Below are positions 27,158 through 36,112 of a stretch of DNA of 64,000 nt, piece after piece. Source of the stretch: Robiginitalea biformata HTCC2501. GTDB taxonomy: Bacteria > Bacteroidota > Bacteroidia > Flavobacteriales > Flavobacteriaceae. The translations under genes were made by a program, and so were the position numbers. The notes under the pieces are model-generated. The model was not told where the DNA came from and did no database searches. It saw nothing but the letters and a program-made list of their open reading frames with translations. Position 1 is the first letter of the stretch. The number at the start of each line of letters is the position of its first letter. The stretch lies in assembly GCF_000024125.1 (NCBI RefSeq), contig NC_013222.1, positions 2,458,501 through 2,522,500 on the forward strand, in the 5' to 3' direction.

Positions 27158-28483
27158 ATGAGGAAGCTCGACCTGCACTGGCAAATCCTGATCGGGATGT
27201 TGCTGGGTATCGTTTTCGGATTTGTAATGACTTACCCGGACTGGGGGGCCGAATTTGTCCAGGACTGGATCAACCCCTTCGGGACAATATTTGTCAAACT
27301 CCTCAAACTCATTGCCATACCGCTGATCCTGGCCTCCCTGGTCAAGGGGATTTCCGACCTGAAGGACATCTCCAGTTTCCGGAATATCGGCCTGCGGACC
27401 ATCGGGATTTATATCGTGACCACAGTGGTGGCCATCAGTATCGGTCTGATCCTGGTCAATATCATGAAGCCCGGGAACGGCATTTCAGAGGAAACCATCG
27501 CCCAGCTCGAGCAAACCTACGCCTCGGATGCCGGGGTTACATCCAAACTGGAGGAAGCGAGCCGGCAGCGGGAGAGCGGACCCCTGCAGTTCCTTGTGGA
27601 TATGGTGCCCGACAACGCTTTTCAGGCCCTGAGCGACAATGCGCTCATGCTGCAGGTGATTTTCTTTACCATTTTCCTGGGGATCAGTATGCTGCTTATC
27701 GGGGAGAAGGATGCCGAGCCATTGAAAAAGTTTTTTGACGCCCTGAACGAAGTGGTCCTCAAAATGGTGGACCTGATCATGCTGACGGCACCAGTAGCCG
27801 TCTTTGCGCTCCTTGCCAACGTGGTGGTCTCCTCGGGAGATCCGGATCTGCTCCTGGCACTGCTCAAGTACGCCGGAGTGGTTGTCCTCGGGCTCTTCCT
27901 GATGATCGTCTTCTACAGCCTCGTGGTCGCTACCTTTACCCGCTACAACCCATGGACCTTCCTGAAGAAGATCAGCCCCGCCCAATTGCTGGCCTTTTCC
28001 ACGAGCTCGAGTGCTGCTACCCTGCCGGTTACCATGGAGCGCGTGGAGGAACATATCGGGGTGGATAAGGAGGTCTCGAGTTTTGTGCTGCCCGTAGGTG
28101 CCACCATCAACATGGACGGAACCAGCCTGTACCAGGGGGTTGCCGCCGTTTTCATCTCCCAGGCGCTCGGTTTTGAGCTGAGCCTTGCTGGGCAGCTGAC
28201 CATCATCCTCACCGCATTGCTGGCCTCCATCGGATCCGCCGCCGTGCCTGGCGCCGGGATGGTGATGCTGGTGATTGTCCTGGAGTCCATCAATTTCCCC
28301 GCAGACAAACTAGCCATTGGCCTGGCGCTGATATTCGCCGTCGACCGGCCGCTGGACATGCTCCGTACAGTAGTCAACGTTACCGGGGATGCCACGGTTT
28401 CCATGATGGTAGCCAAATCGGTGGGGAAACTCGGGAAACCCAAGGTCAAAAACTGGGACGATCACCTGGACGAAGTTCGCTGA
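27158..28483 (+). CDS. Dicarboxylate/amino acid:cation symporter (DAACS, SLC1 family)
   Basis: 441 residues with eight transmembrane helices and two re-entrant hairpins. Family motifs are STSSSAATLP (hairpin 1), NMDGTSLYQG (helix 7), GSAAVPGAGMVM (hairpin 2) and DRPLDMLRTVVNVTGD (helix 8). These transporters take up glutamate, aspartate or C4-dicarboxylates using a Na+ or H+ gradient. The loop around residues 110-150 is longer than in GltPh. A TATCTTCC box at 27129-27136 may be a weak promoter. Confidence 0.92.
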   Translation: MRKLDLHWQILIGMLLGIVFGFVMTYPDWGAEFVQDWINPFGTIFVKLLKLIAIPLILASLVKGISDLKDISSFRNIGLRTIGIYIVTTVVAISIGLILVNIMKPGNGISEETIAQLEQTYASDAGVTSKLEEASRQRESGPLQFLVDMVPDNAFQALSDNALMLQVIFFTIFLGISMLLIGEKDAEPLKKFFDALNEVVLKMVDLIMLTAPVAVFALLANVVVSSGDPDLLLALLKYAGVVVLGLFLMIVFYSLVVATFTRYNPWTFLKKISPAQLLAFSTSSSAATLPVTMERVEEHIGVDKEVSSFVLPVGATINMDGTSLYQGVAAVFISQALGFELSLAGQLTIILTALLASIGSAAVPGAGMVMLVIVLESINFPADKLAIGLALIFAVDRPLDMLRTVVNVTGDATVSMMVAKSVGKLGKPKVKNWDDHLDEVR

Positions 28484-28534
28484 GCCACCGGAGTCCGGCC
28501 GGTTTCAGTTCTGGCGGAGAATGCTTAACGAAAA

Positions 28535-29575
28535 ATGCGCAATATGAATATCTGTTTCCTGATGTATCCCTGGGAAGAAATCGACCCGGACAACGATACG
28601 AGCCTGGCGCTCATCCACGAATGCGTGCGGCGCAACCACGGGGTGGCTGTTTGTACCCCGGCCAACCTCACCATCCGGAACAGCGTCACCAGCGCGTTCT
28701 GTACGGTGATCAACCGGATGGAAAAGATACCCGGTAATTTGAAAGCCTTCTACAAGAAGGCGACTACCCGGGAGGAGATGCTTCCTCTGGCCGGATTCGA
28801 CGTGATATTCATGCGTGCCAACCCACCCCTGGACCCACTCATGCTCAACTTCCTGGACTCGGTAAAGGACGATGTGTTTATCGTCAATTCCCTCCGGGGG
28901 TTGCGGGAGGCCAACAACAAGTTGTATACGGCAGCGTTTGGCGATACGCACAGCAACATCATACCCAATACGCACGTATCCAAAAACAAAAATTACCTGA
29001 TCCGGCAGATCAAAGAATCGGAATCCGACCGGATGATCCTGAAGCCGCTTAACGGATACGGGGGTTCCGGGGTGATTCTCATTGAAAAGTCGGCCATGTC
29101 CAATATCAATTCGCTGCTGGATTTCTACATCACCAATTCGGACGGCACTTCAAATTACGTCATCCTCCAGGAGTACATCGAAGGGGCCGACCAGGGGGAT
29201 ATCCGGATCCTGCTTCTCAATGGGGAGCCAATTGGCGCCATGCGCCGCATCCCGGGCTCCGGCGACCACCGTTCGAATGTTTCCGCAGGGGGTTCCGTGG
29301 CCAAGCACACGCTGACCAAACAGGAAAAGGCGCTTTGCAAGCAGATTGGCCCAAGGCTGGTCAGCGACGGGCTCTATTTTGTGGGGATCGACGTGATCGG
29401 CGGGAAGCTGGTAGAGGTGAATGTGATGTCCCCGGGCGGGATTACCTACATCAACAAGGCTTATAAAACCAAGGTGCAGACCAAGGTTATCGATTTTATT
29501 GAAAGCAAGGTGATGGACAAGTTGAAGGCCTTTGACCGCCGTTCCCGCCTGCGTAAAGAGGTTGACGATGCTTAG
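28535..29575 (+). CDS. GshB-like ATP-grasp ligase (glutathione synthase family)
   Basis: 346 residues. The N-terminal Rossmann-like part (MNICFLMYPWEEIDPDNDTS) and ATP-grasp segments LKPLNGYGGSGVILI, RIPGSGDHRSNVSAGG and EVNVMSPGGITY match bacterial glutathione synthase, which ligates glycine to gamma-glutamylcysteine. No glutamate-cysteine ligase is in the window, so the true substrate may differ. ATG codons at 28535 and 28544 are both possible starts. It is the first gene of a three-gene overlapped operon with an N-formylglutamate amidohydrolase homologue and a DUF1704 peptidase. This conserved company hints at an amino-acid ligation/removal system. Confidence 0.8.
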   Translation: MRNMNICFLMYPWEEIDPDNDTSLALIHECVRRNHGVAVCTPANLTIRNSVTSAFCTVINRMEKIPGNLKAFYKKATTREEMLPLAGFDVIFMRANPPLDPLMLNFLDSVKDDVFIVNSLRGLREANNKLYTAAFGDTHSNIIPNTHVSKNKNYLIRQIKESESDRMILKPLNGYGGSGVILIEKSAMSNINSLLDFYITNSDGTSNYVILQEYIEGADQGDIRILLLNGEPIGAMRRIPGSGDHRSNVSAGGSVAKHTLTKQEKALCKQIGPRLVSDGLYFVGIDVIGGKLVEVNVMSPGGITYINKAYKTKVQTKVIDFIESKVMDKLKAFDRRSRLRKEVDDA

Positions 29576-30392
29576 GCTCCCGGTGGCGGAGATGCTCCGC
29601 CGCATTGAACGGGGAGAACCCTTTGAAGCCGTAGCCGATGACTATTCCTTCAGGCTGAAAATCGAAGAGTACGCCCCCCTGGTGTGCGGGGCTGTCCACG
29701 ACGGGCACCAGTTCCGCAAAGCACTATGGGGTATCTGCACGCATACGGAATACGAGCGATGGTATGAGGAGGACCCCTGTACCCGGGACATGGTAGCCGA
29801 CCACCCGATAGTCCTGGCGGGCTGTGACAGCCGGTTTGAATACGACCTGAACCGCCCGCCGGAGTCTGCTATTTACGAGGACGCCTGGGGCAAACCCCTG
29901 TGGAAGCGACCCCTTCCCGGGAGGGAGCATCAGCTCAGCCTGGGAAAACATCAGGCCTTTTACCAGGTAGTCCATGCCCTGGTCGGCAAGCTCGAGTCCC
30001 TGCACGGCGCCGTTCTGGTCATCGACATGCACAGCTATAATTACCGTCGCTGGCAGCGGGAGGTACCCACCTGGAACCTGGGGACTCGCAATATCGACAA
30101 TGCGCGTTTTGGACACCTGGCCGAGGCCTGGCGGGCAAAACTGGCGGATATCGTATTGCCCCACGCAATCCCCTCCACCGCCCGGATCAACGATACCTTT
30201 CAGGGCAACGGATACTTTCTGAAATTCATCACCCGAAACTTCGGAAACACCCTGGTGCTCGCCACCGAGATCGCCAAGGTGTATTGCGACGAGACAAGCG
30301 GCATCCTCTATCCGGAAGTCGTGGCGGCTGTACGCCGGCAATTGAAAGAATTAATACCTTTGCAGCTCGCCGCATTCCGAAAATCCCTATGA
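29568..30392 (+). CDS. N-formylglutamate amidohydrolase family protein
   Basis: 274 residues (PF05013-like) with metal-site segments AVHDGHQF (about 46-53) and VIDMHSYN (about 150-157). The family hydrolyses N-formylglutamate in histidine degradation or acts on related N-acyl or amide substrates. No histidine-degradation genes are nearby, so a hut role is unlikely here. It overlaps the ligase gene by 8 bases and the next gene by 4, so the three are translationally coupled. The start ATG at 29568 was chosen over 29532, which would extend further into the upstream gene. Confidence 0.78.
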   Translation: MLRLPVAEMLRRIERGEPFEAVADDYSFRLKIEEYAPLVCGAVHDGHQFRKALWGICTHTEYERWYEEDPCTRDMVADHPIVLAGCDSRFEYDLNRPPESAIYEDAWGKPLWKRPLPGREHQLSLGKHQAFYQVVHALVGKLESLHGAVLVIDMHSYNYRRWQREVPTWNLGTRNIDNARFGHLAEAWRAKLADIVLPHAIPSTARINDTFQGNGYFLKFITRNFGNTLVLATEIAKVYCDETSGILYPEVVAAVRRQLKELIPLQLAAFRKSL

Positions 30393-31561
30393 CCGAACCC
30401 CGAATACACCCCGACCTGCAGCACCAGTACGCCCGGGTCCTGGAAATCGATACCCACCTGGACCGCCTGGTAAAGCGCATCGAATTGCTGCAGTACGTCA
30501 ACCCGCTGAATACGGAAAAGGAAAAACACCGGTTTTTCGCATCGAAATTTACGGAGGAGCCGCAATTTAAGTATCCCAAACTCAAGTTCGACCCCTATAA
30601 GTTGCACCGTCTCTTTTTTTCCCATCGGCTGGATCGCATTGAGGACCCCGTGATCCGGGACATGTATAAGGAGGTCATCTACTTTTACGCGAATATGGTG
30701 CAGTGTATCGAAACGATCGGGCACGGAAAACGGTTCTACTACAATTCCCTGAGAGTCTACGGCACGCCGACGGAGAAAGACGTGGAAAACGCCCGGTTTA
30801 TCCTGCATTTTGAAGACGAACCCGCTTTCGGGAACATGGAAAAACGGCACAGCCCGGAAGCGGCCCGGGCCTACTTTGAGAAATTCGCAAAGCAATACGA
30901 TTTTCCTCTGGACATCCGGTTCTCGACGCATATTGCGGCGGAGGCCATGGTGAGCAATAGCAGCCGCAGCCTGCTTATCAAGCGGAACGCCCGGTTCAGC
31001 GATAACCAGTTGCTCACCCTGGCACACCATGAAATTGGGGTGCACCTGGTCACAACTTTCAACGGGCTGGCGCAACCCCTGAAAATATTTTCCAATGGAT
31101 TGCCCAAAAACGTGGAGACCCAGGAAGGCCTGGCCGTTTTCAGCGAATACATGGGCGGCGCCCTTACTTTAAAAAGACTTAAAGAGATATCATACAGGGT
31201 ATTAGCATCTGATAGTTTAAGTAAAGGTTACAGCTTTGCAGATACCTTCGATCTGATCCACAACCAGTATAAGCTGGACCGGGATGCGGCATTTACGATT
31301 ACGCTGAGGGCGCATCGGGGGGGTGGTTTCACCAAAGACCGGCTCTACCTGAGTGGGTTGCGCAAGATCTATAAGCGCTATTTGCGGGAGGAATCCATGG
31401 ACCGGATGCTCACCGGCAAGGTTGCCCTGGATTTCGAAAAGCAGATTGCCTACCTGCAGGACATCGGCCTGGCCGTGAAAGGGCCGCACGACTGCCTGAG
31501 TTTTCGGGATAAGCGCAATACCAATCCCACACTGGACTTTATCCTTAACAACCTGAAATAA
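30389..31561 (+). CDS. DUF1704 / QEGLA-motif metallopeptidase (MATCAP-like)
   Basis: 390 residues. Catalytic zinc motif HEIGVH (HExxxH, H214-E215-H219) and downstream ETQEGLAVFSEY (E246), the pair that defines the family named after the QEGLA motif. The eukaryotic relative MATCAP removes the C-terminal tyrosine from tubulin, so a carboxypeptidase-type activity is plausible. The bacterial label 'flavohemoglobin expression-modulating' has no clear support here. The start ATG overlaps the upstream TGA (ATGA). An AT-rich patch at 31163-31240 lies in the catalytic half. A convergent hairpin at 31566-31590 follows. Confidence 0.85.
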   Translation: MTEPRIHPDLQHQYARVLEIDTHLDRLVKRIELLQYVNPLNTEKEKHRFFASKFTEEPQFKYPKLKFDPYKLHRLFFSHRLDRIEDPVIRDMYKEVIYFYANMVQCIETIGHGKRFYYNSLRVYGTPTEKDVENARFILHFEDEPAFGNMEKRHSPEAARAYFEKFAKQYDFPLDIRFSTHIAAEAMVSNSSRSLLIKRNARFSDNQLLTLAHHEIGVHLVTTFNGLAQPLKIFSNGLPKNVETQEGLAVFSEYMGGALTLKRLKEISYRVLASDSLSKGYSFADTFDLIHNQYKLDRDAAFTITLRAHRGGGFTKDRLYLSGLRKIYKRYLREESMDRMLTGKVALDFEKQIAYLQDIGLAVKGPHDCLSFRDKRNTNPTLDFILNNLK

Positions 31562-31565
31562 CGGG

Positions 31566-31590
31566 GCATTGGGCTGTTAAGGCCCGATGC
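31566..31590. terminator. Hairpin between convergent gene ends
   Basis: GCATTGGGC (31566-31574) pairs with GCCCGATGC (31582-31590), 9 bp including one G-T, with a 7-base loop. It fills the 34-base gap between the QEGLA gene and the DCC gene. There is no long T run, so strength is uncertain. Confidence 0.5.
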
Positions 31591-31595
31591 ATCCA

Positions 31596-32048
31596 TTAAT
31601 CCAGGAACTTTTCCTTTATTTCCGGGGTGGGCAGCATGCAATCCTGCCGTTTGCCGAACCAGCCGTACCGGTTGCGAGCCACCAGGTCGTAAACCCAGTC
31701 GCGAACCGCACGCGGGATCCAGCCGGTGAGGAACGGCAGCCAGCGGTACCCCTTCAGGTCCCTTGCAATTTCCAGAGCGGCGTCGGATTTGATGTAATAG
31801 GCTACCCCGGGGTCGATCAGGATGATGGAGTCTACCTGTTCCGTGTCAATGCCCCTTTCCCGGGTCAGTTCCCGGGCTGTTGGCCCCTGCAACGGCGCCA
31901 TCAGGAAAACATCTTGCCTGTCTCGCTGGATGATGCGCTGGACTGCAGCGTTGCAAAGGTTGCAAACACCGTCGAACAGGATGATTTTTTTGCCTTCAGG
32001 GAAATCCATGTCGCGAAGATACGTCGGGGTTTGCGATTTCTGCTGCAT
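31596..32048 (-). CDS. DCC-family (DUF393) thiol-disulfide oxidoreductase-like protein
   Basis: 150 residues with the family opening LFDGVCNLCNAAV (DxxCxxC near residue 26). It has a thioredoxin-like fold presumed to act in redox chemistry; biochemical function is poorly known. Two starts are possible: ATG at 32048, with TAATTTAG at 32071-32064, or ATG at 32009, with TATCTTCG at 32021-32014, which would give a nearly leaderless message. Homologues usually begin just before the DGVC motif, favouring 32009, but I list the longer form. Confidence 0.75.
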   Translation of the reverse strand: MQQKSQTPTYLRDMDFPEGKKIILFDGVCNLCNAAVQRIIQRDRQDVFLMAPLQGPTARELTRERGIDTEQVDSIILIDPGVAYYIKSDAALEIARDLKGYRWLPFLTGWIPRAVRDWVYDLVARNRYGWFGKRQDCMLPTPEIKEKFLD

Positions 32049-32152
32049 GGAATTTGCGGAGGGCTAAATTATCTTGAATGAGGGGCGGGGAGGGGTACCC
32101 CTAATAGGATAAATCGCCGCTTTATATCCACAGATTAAATGAAGCTACCCGG

Positions 32153-32164
32153 CTGCATATGCAG
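32153..32164. other. 12-base palindrome just after the mutS2-like stop
   Basis: CTGCATATGCAG is a perfect palindrome 2 bases beyond the end of the mutS2-like gene. No T run follows, so it is a weak terminator candidate at best. The rest of 32049-32166 holds no gene I can support. Confidence 0.3.
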
Positions 32165-32166
32165 TA

Positions 32167-34341
32167 TCACCCCTTCTTGCCTTTTTCCACCAATTCCAAC
32201 TGGTCCACACTCACATTGGTGGTAAATATGCCGTAGTTGACAATCGCTTTGTCCTTCTCGATGCTGTCAATACTGCCCACGGATTTGCCGTCTTGCAGCC
32301 GCACCCTGTCGCCCACCTTCAGCACGGGCTTCGGCCGGGACTTTTTGCGCTTTTCTTCCTGTTTCTTTTTCGCAGCCTTTTGGCTTCGTATCTCCTTTAT
32401 CTCCTTCTTAATCTGTTGGTTGGCCTGCTCTTTCTTTTTGATCTCGGCCCGGGATTCAGCCGATGGCTTTTTGCGCTTGCTGTTCTCGGTTTCCACGATG
32501 CGCAAGAGCTCAGAGATAAGCGGGCGCTTCTTTTTCTCCCGGAAATACCGTTCGGCCGCCTTGTCCACCCGGGTGCCCAGGTGGATCATCCGCTGGTGGT
32601 AATCATAAAGCTCCTGGTAGCTGCTGAGTTTTTCCTTCAATTTGCTGTTCAGGGTCTCCAACTTTTCGGCCTCCTCCCGCGCTTTGCTCTCTTCTTCCTG
32701 AAGCCGGTCCCCGGTCTTAGCCATTTTGCTGCGTTCCTTCTGGAGTTTGGCGATACTCTCGTCGAATCGCACCTTGCCCCGGGATACTTTCTTTTTGGCT
32801 TTGTTGATCAGGCTGAAAGGGATGCCGTTTTTCTGGGCTACTTCAAACGTGAAGGAGCTCCCCGGCTGGCCCACCTCCAGGCTGAATACCGGCTCAAGGG
32901 TTTTTCGGTCAAAGAGCATGTTTGCATTGCTGGCATGGGGCAATTCCCCCGCCAATGCCTTTAAATTGGCGTAGTGCGTGGTGATCACGCCAAAAGAGCC
33001 CCGTTCGTAGAAGGTTTCCAGGAAGGTTTCCGCCAGGGCGCCGCCGAGTTCCGGGTCGCTGCCCGTGCCGAACTCATCGATCAGGAAAAGGGTTTCCGCA
33101 TTGCATTTTCGCAGGAAGCGGTTCATGTTTTTCAACCGGTAGGAATACGTGCTCAGGTGGTTTTCGATAGACTGGTTGTCGCCGATATCGGTGAGCACCT
33201 GATCGTAGAGCCGGCAGGAACTTCGCTCGTGGACGGGGATAAGCAGGCCGCTTTGCAGCATCACCTGCAGGAGTCCGATGGTTTTCAGGGTGATACTCTT
33301 CCCGCCTGCATTCGGCCCGGAAATTACGATAATCCGGTTCTCCGGGTGCATCCCGATGGTCTGGGGCCAGGTTTTCAGGCCCTGTTTCCGGTTGCTGAGC
33401 AGGAGCAACGGGTGGTAGGCATCGCGGAGGTAGTGCTTCCGATCCGAATTGATCTCCGGGAGGATCCCCCCGTAAGATGCCGCATAACGTGCCTTAGCTG
33501 CCGTCAGATCGATTTCCGTCATGACATCCTGGTAGGTGGCCAGATCCGGAATAAAAGGCCTTAAATCGGCTCCCAGGGCCCGGAGGATTTTGTGGATTTC
33601 ATCCTTTTCGTCGAGTTCCAGCAATTGGAGTTCCCGGTTATGCCGTTCGGTAGCCTCCGGTTCGACATAGACAATACTGCCGGTCTTGGAAGTGCCAAGC
33701 ACATTGCCCTTTACCTTGCGACGGTACATCGCTTTCACCGCGAGTACCCGCCGGTTCTCGACCACCGACTCCCGAATTTCGTCCAGGTAATCCGCTTGCT
33801 GGTAGCGCGACAGGGCGGAATTGAAACTCTTGTTGATTCCGGCCCGCGCCTGTTCCATTTTCCGGCGGATCTCCCGCAGATTGTCCGAGGCGTCGTCGCG
33901 GATTTCCCCGAAACGGTCAATCACCCCGCCGATTCGCTCCGGGATTATCGCGTGGAATTCCGCCCGGGCAACCCATTGGTTCAGATACGGATAATAGTCT
34001 GCAAACTTTTTAAAAAACCGCTGGTGGTCCCGTATCAAACCAGCCAAATCGGACATATGCCGGAAAGCCTCGATGGGCAGCAAACTGTTTTCCACCTTGA
34101 GCATCCCCAGGAAGGAGTCTACCGGTTCAAACCCGTGATTCGGGATCTGGTTGTCGTTTTCAAACGACGCCAGGTATTCCGAGGCGCGAGCCAGGCTATC
34201 CTGCAGGAGCCCGGCATCGCGGAAAGGGGTAACCGACCGGGCCGCCTGCCTGCCGGGGCCCGTATGGCAGAATGCCTCGAGTTGTTTCCGGATTTCCGGG
34301 AATTCCAGGTCTTCAAGCGTTTTTGCAGTGATTTTCTTCAT
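32167..34341 (-). CDS. MutS2-like DNA-binding ATPase lacking the Smr domain
   Basis: 724 residues. MutS-type core and clamp regions, then ATPase motifs ISGPNAGGKSITLKT (Walker A, about 340-350) and LFLIDEFGTGSD (Walker B, about 420). A long charged coiled coil (about 530-665) is rich in Lys and Glu, and a small KOW/SH3-like end (VGDRVRLQDGKSVGSI) follows. The usual C-terminal Smr nuclease domain with LDLRG is absent. MutS2 proteins act on recombination intermediates or, as RqcU, split stalled ribosomes. The ORF runs to 34695, but the ATG at 34341 follows a promoter box at 34359-34366. Confidence 0.85.
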   Translation of the reverse strand: MKKITAKTLEDLEFPEIRKQLEAFCHTGPGRQAARSVTPFRDAGLLQDSLARASEYLASFENDNQIPNHGFEPVDSFLGMLKVENSLLPIEAFRHMSDLAGLIRDHQRFFKKFADYYPYLNQWVARAEFHAIIPERIGGVIDRFGEIRDDASDNLREIRRKMEQARAGINKSFNSALSRYQQADYLDEIRESVVENRRVLAVKAMYRRKVKGNVLGTSKTGSIVYVEPEATERHNRELQLLELDEKDEIHKILRALGADLRPFIPDLATYQDVMTEIDLTAAKARYAASYGGILPEINSDRKHYLRDAYHPLLLLSNRKQGLKTWPQTIGMHPENRIIVISGPNAGGKSITLKTIGLLQVMLQSGLLIPVHERSSCRLYDQVLTDIGDNQSIENHLSTYSYRLKNMNRFLRKCNAETLFLIDEFGTGSDPELGGALAETFLETFYERGSFGVITTHYANLKALAGELPHASNANMLFDRKTLEPVFSLEVGQPGSSFTFEVAQKNGIPFSLINKAKKKVSRGKVRFDESIAKLQKERSKMAKTGDRLQEEESKAREEAEKLETLNSKLKEKLSSYQELYDYHQRMIHLGTRVDKAAERYFREKKKRPLISELLRIVETENSKRKKPSAESRAEIKKKEQANQQIKKEIKEIRSQKAAKKKQEEKRKKSRPKPVLKVGDRVRLQDGKSVGSIDSIEKDKAIVNYGIFTTNVSVDQLELVEKGKKG

Positions 34342-34358
34342 CGTAACAGGCAACCTGG

Positions 34359-34366
34359 CAAAGGTA
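34359..34366 (-). promoter_or_regulatory. -7 promoter box of the mutS2-like gene
   Basis: TACCTTTG on the minus strand, exact TAnnTTTG, 17 nt before the ATG at 34341. Confidence 0.6.
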
Positions 34367-34443
34367 GTCAATGCCGGTAAAAAGCGGAATGGCGAATTGC
34401 TGAAAAGGACGGCGCGCCCGCCCGTCTTCCGCCGGGTATTTTG

Positions 34444-34451
34444 TACCTTCG
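34444..34451 (+). promoter_or_regulatory. -7 promoter box of ung (TTCG variant)
   Basis: TACCTTCG, one mismatch from TAnnTTTG, 40 nt before the ung ATG. TAnnTTCG also precedes the genes at 32009 and 41548. Confidence 0.4.
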
Positions 34452-34491
34452 CCGAATAGCCCCGTCTCCCTGAAAAACCAACTGATTCCTC

Positions 34492-35157
34492 ATGGAAGTA
34501 CGCATAAACCCGGCCTGGAAACCGCTTTTGCAACCGGAATTTGAGAAACCCTATTTCCGGAAACTCACCGATTTTGTCCGTCGGGAATACAACGAGCACA
34601 CTTGTTACCCGAAAGGGGCGGAGATCTTTGCAGCCTTCTCCCACTGCGATCCCGATGCTGTCAAAGTGGTTGTCATCGGTCAGGACCCCTATCACGGACC
34701 GGGGCAGGCCAACGGGCTGTGCTTCTCAGTTCGCGAGGGACTAAGCCATCCGCCTTCTTTGGTGAATATATTCCGGGAAATTGAGCGGGATCTCGGGCAG
34801 CCCTGCCCGCAGAGCGGGGATCTTGGCCGGTGGGCCCGACAGGGGGTGTTGTTGCTCAACGCCACCTTGACCGTTCGCGCCCACAAGGCGGGAAGCCACC
34901 AGAAACAGGGCTGGGAAATTTTCACCGATGCGGTAATCACTAGGCTTTCGGAAGATCGCGACAGCCTGGTGTTCCTGCTCTGGGGCGGATTTGCCAAGCG
35001 CAAGGCACCCCTGATCGACGCGGCGAAACACCATATCCTGACCTCGGGCCACCCGTCCCCGCTGAGTGCCAATCGGGGGCTGTGGTTTGGCAACGGCCAC
35101 TTCAGAAAAACAAATGAATTGCTGGAAGCGGGGGGGAGGAGCCCAATCGAATGGTGA
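34492..35157 (+). CDS. ung: Uracil-DNA glycosylase, family 1
   Basis: 221 residues (family about 220-230). The water-activating motif is GQDPYHG (about 63-69) with catalytic Asp, followed by LLLNATLTV and the minor-groove loop GHPSPLS (about 186-192). It removes uracil from DNA to start base excision repair. It is divergent from the mutS2-like gene over 150 bases. After the stop, a small hairpin CCTGC-ACGA-GCAGG (35167-35180) lies before the convergent next gene. Confidence 0.97.
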   Translation: MEVRINPAWKPLLQPEFEKPYFRKLTDFVRREYNEHTCYPKGAEIFAAFSHCDPDAVKVVVIGQDPYHGPGQANGLCFSVREGLSHPPSLVNIFREIERDLGQPCPQSGDLGRWARQGVLLLNATLTVRAHKAGSHQKQGWEIFTDAVITRLSEDRDSLVFLLWGGFAKRKAPLIDAAKHHILTSGHPSPLSANRGLWFGNGHFRKTNELLEAGGRSPIEW

Positions 35158-35229
35158 TTGGAGGCTCCTGCACGAGCAGGCCGCCTTTACGGGCGTGCAT
35201 CCCGGGAAAATTCCCCGCCTAGAAAGGGT

Positions 35230-36102
35230 TTATTTGGGATTCCCGGAGGTGGGCTCCCATAAGAAATCCTCCTTCCTGATATTGTTGGACAATAAGTTTA
35301 ATTCAAATAATGTATTGATTACATTATCAAGAACATGTACTTCAACCTGTTGCTGACTCCACTCGGTGATTTTTAGCCAGGAACGTATATCCTCCAATTT
35401 CTGATCATACCGGAGCGCCAGGGTCTGGTCGATATCCGGGATGGCTTTGAAGCGAGAGGTGTAGCTATTGATGACCTGCAGCAGGGTTTGCAGGACCCCG
35501 GGCTTTGAACGCGCATATTCGCCTCGGGCAACCAAAACAAAACAAGGCCATGGGGTTGGGCAGACCCCGACCCGCCGGAACACATCGGAATCGACCAGGG
35601 CCTGGGTGGTAAACCGTTCCCACATAAAATAATCGGCTTCTCCCGCAGACAGGGCGCTAACTGCCCCGTCCAGGGTATCGACCACCTCAAAACCCATGGA
35701 TTGCGTATCCCAGCCCATGTTCCCGGCAAGGACATAAGCCATCAGGTGGCTGCCACTTCCGTACCGGCTGATGGCCGCCCGGCCGTTTTGAAGCTCTCCG
35801 ACCTCCTGGAAATCGCTTTTACTGCCCACATGGATGCCCCATTGCAGCGGAGATCCCACATATTCCTGGACAATGACGGCATCCAGCCCCCCGGAAGCCG
35901 CTTTGACAAATCCTTCAGTGAGTATCAGGGCGAGATCTGTCTCCCCTGCTTCGAGCATGGCGCACATGCGCCCGGTTCCCTGGGGCACATCCGTCCATTC
36001 GAGGTGGATGCCCTGTCGGGCAAAGGCGCCGTCCTGAAGTGCGAGGTGCCAGGGCAGGTTGAAATGTTCCGGGACTCCGGCTATTCGTGCCATATTTTCC
36101 AT
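35230..36102 (-). CDS. Periplasmic-binding-fold protein of the NMT1/THI5 type, no signal peptide
   Basis: 290 residues. The N-terminal segment GVPEHFNLPWHLALQDGAFARQGI and WTDVPQGTGRMCAMLEAGETDLAL match the substrate-binding fold of THI5-like and Ca3427-like proteins. There is no signal peptide or lipobox, so it is probably cytosolic rather than an ABC-transporter receptor. It lies 10 bases after the nucleoside phosphorylase gene in the same direction, which suggests base or pyrimidine metabolism. A TTG at 36111 is possible, but the ATG at 36102 is preferred. The last 30 codons fall in an AT-rich island (35262-35350). Confidence 0.7.
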   Translation of the reverse strand: MENMARIAGVPEHFNLPWHLALQDGAFARQGIHLEWTDVPQGTGRMCAMLEAGETDLALILTEGFVKAASGGLDAVIVQEYVGSPLQWGIHVGSKSDFQEVGELQNGRAAISRYGSGSHLMAYVLAGNMGWDTQSMGFEVVDTLDGAVSALSAGEADYFMWERFTTQALVDSDVFRRVGVCPTPWPCFVLVARGEYARSKPGVLQTLLQVINSYTSRFKAIPDIDQTLALRYDQKLEDIRSWLKITEWSQQQVEVHVLDNVINTLFELNLLSNNIRKEDFLWEPTSGNPK

Positions 36103-36112
36103 AGAATTCAAT

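Noticed and set aside
29568..30392. Histidine-utilisation role (HutG) for the amidohydrolase
   Set aside because: No hutH, hutU or hutI nearby; the gene is coupled to a ligase and a DUF1704 peptidase instead.
35230..36102. ABC-transporter binding protein for the THI5-like gene
   Set aside because: No signal peptide or lipobox, and no permease or ATPase gene next to it.
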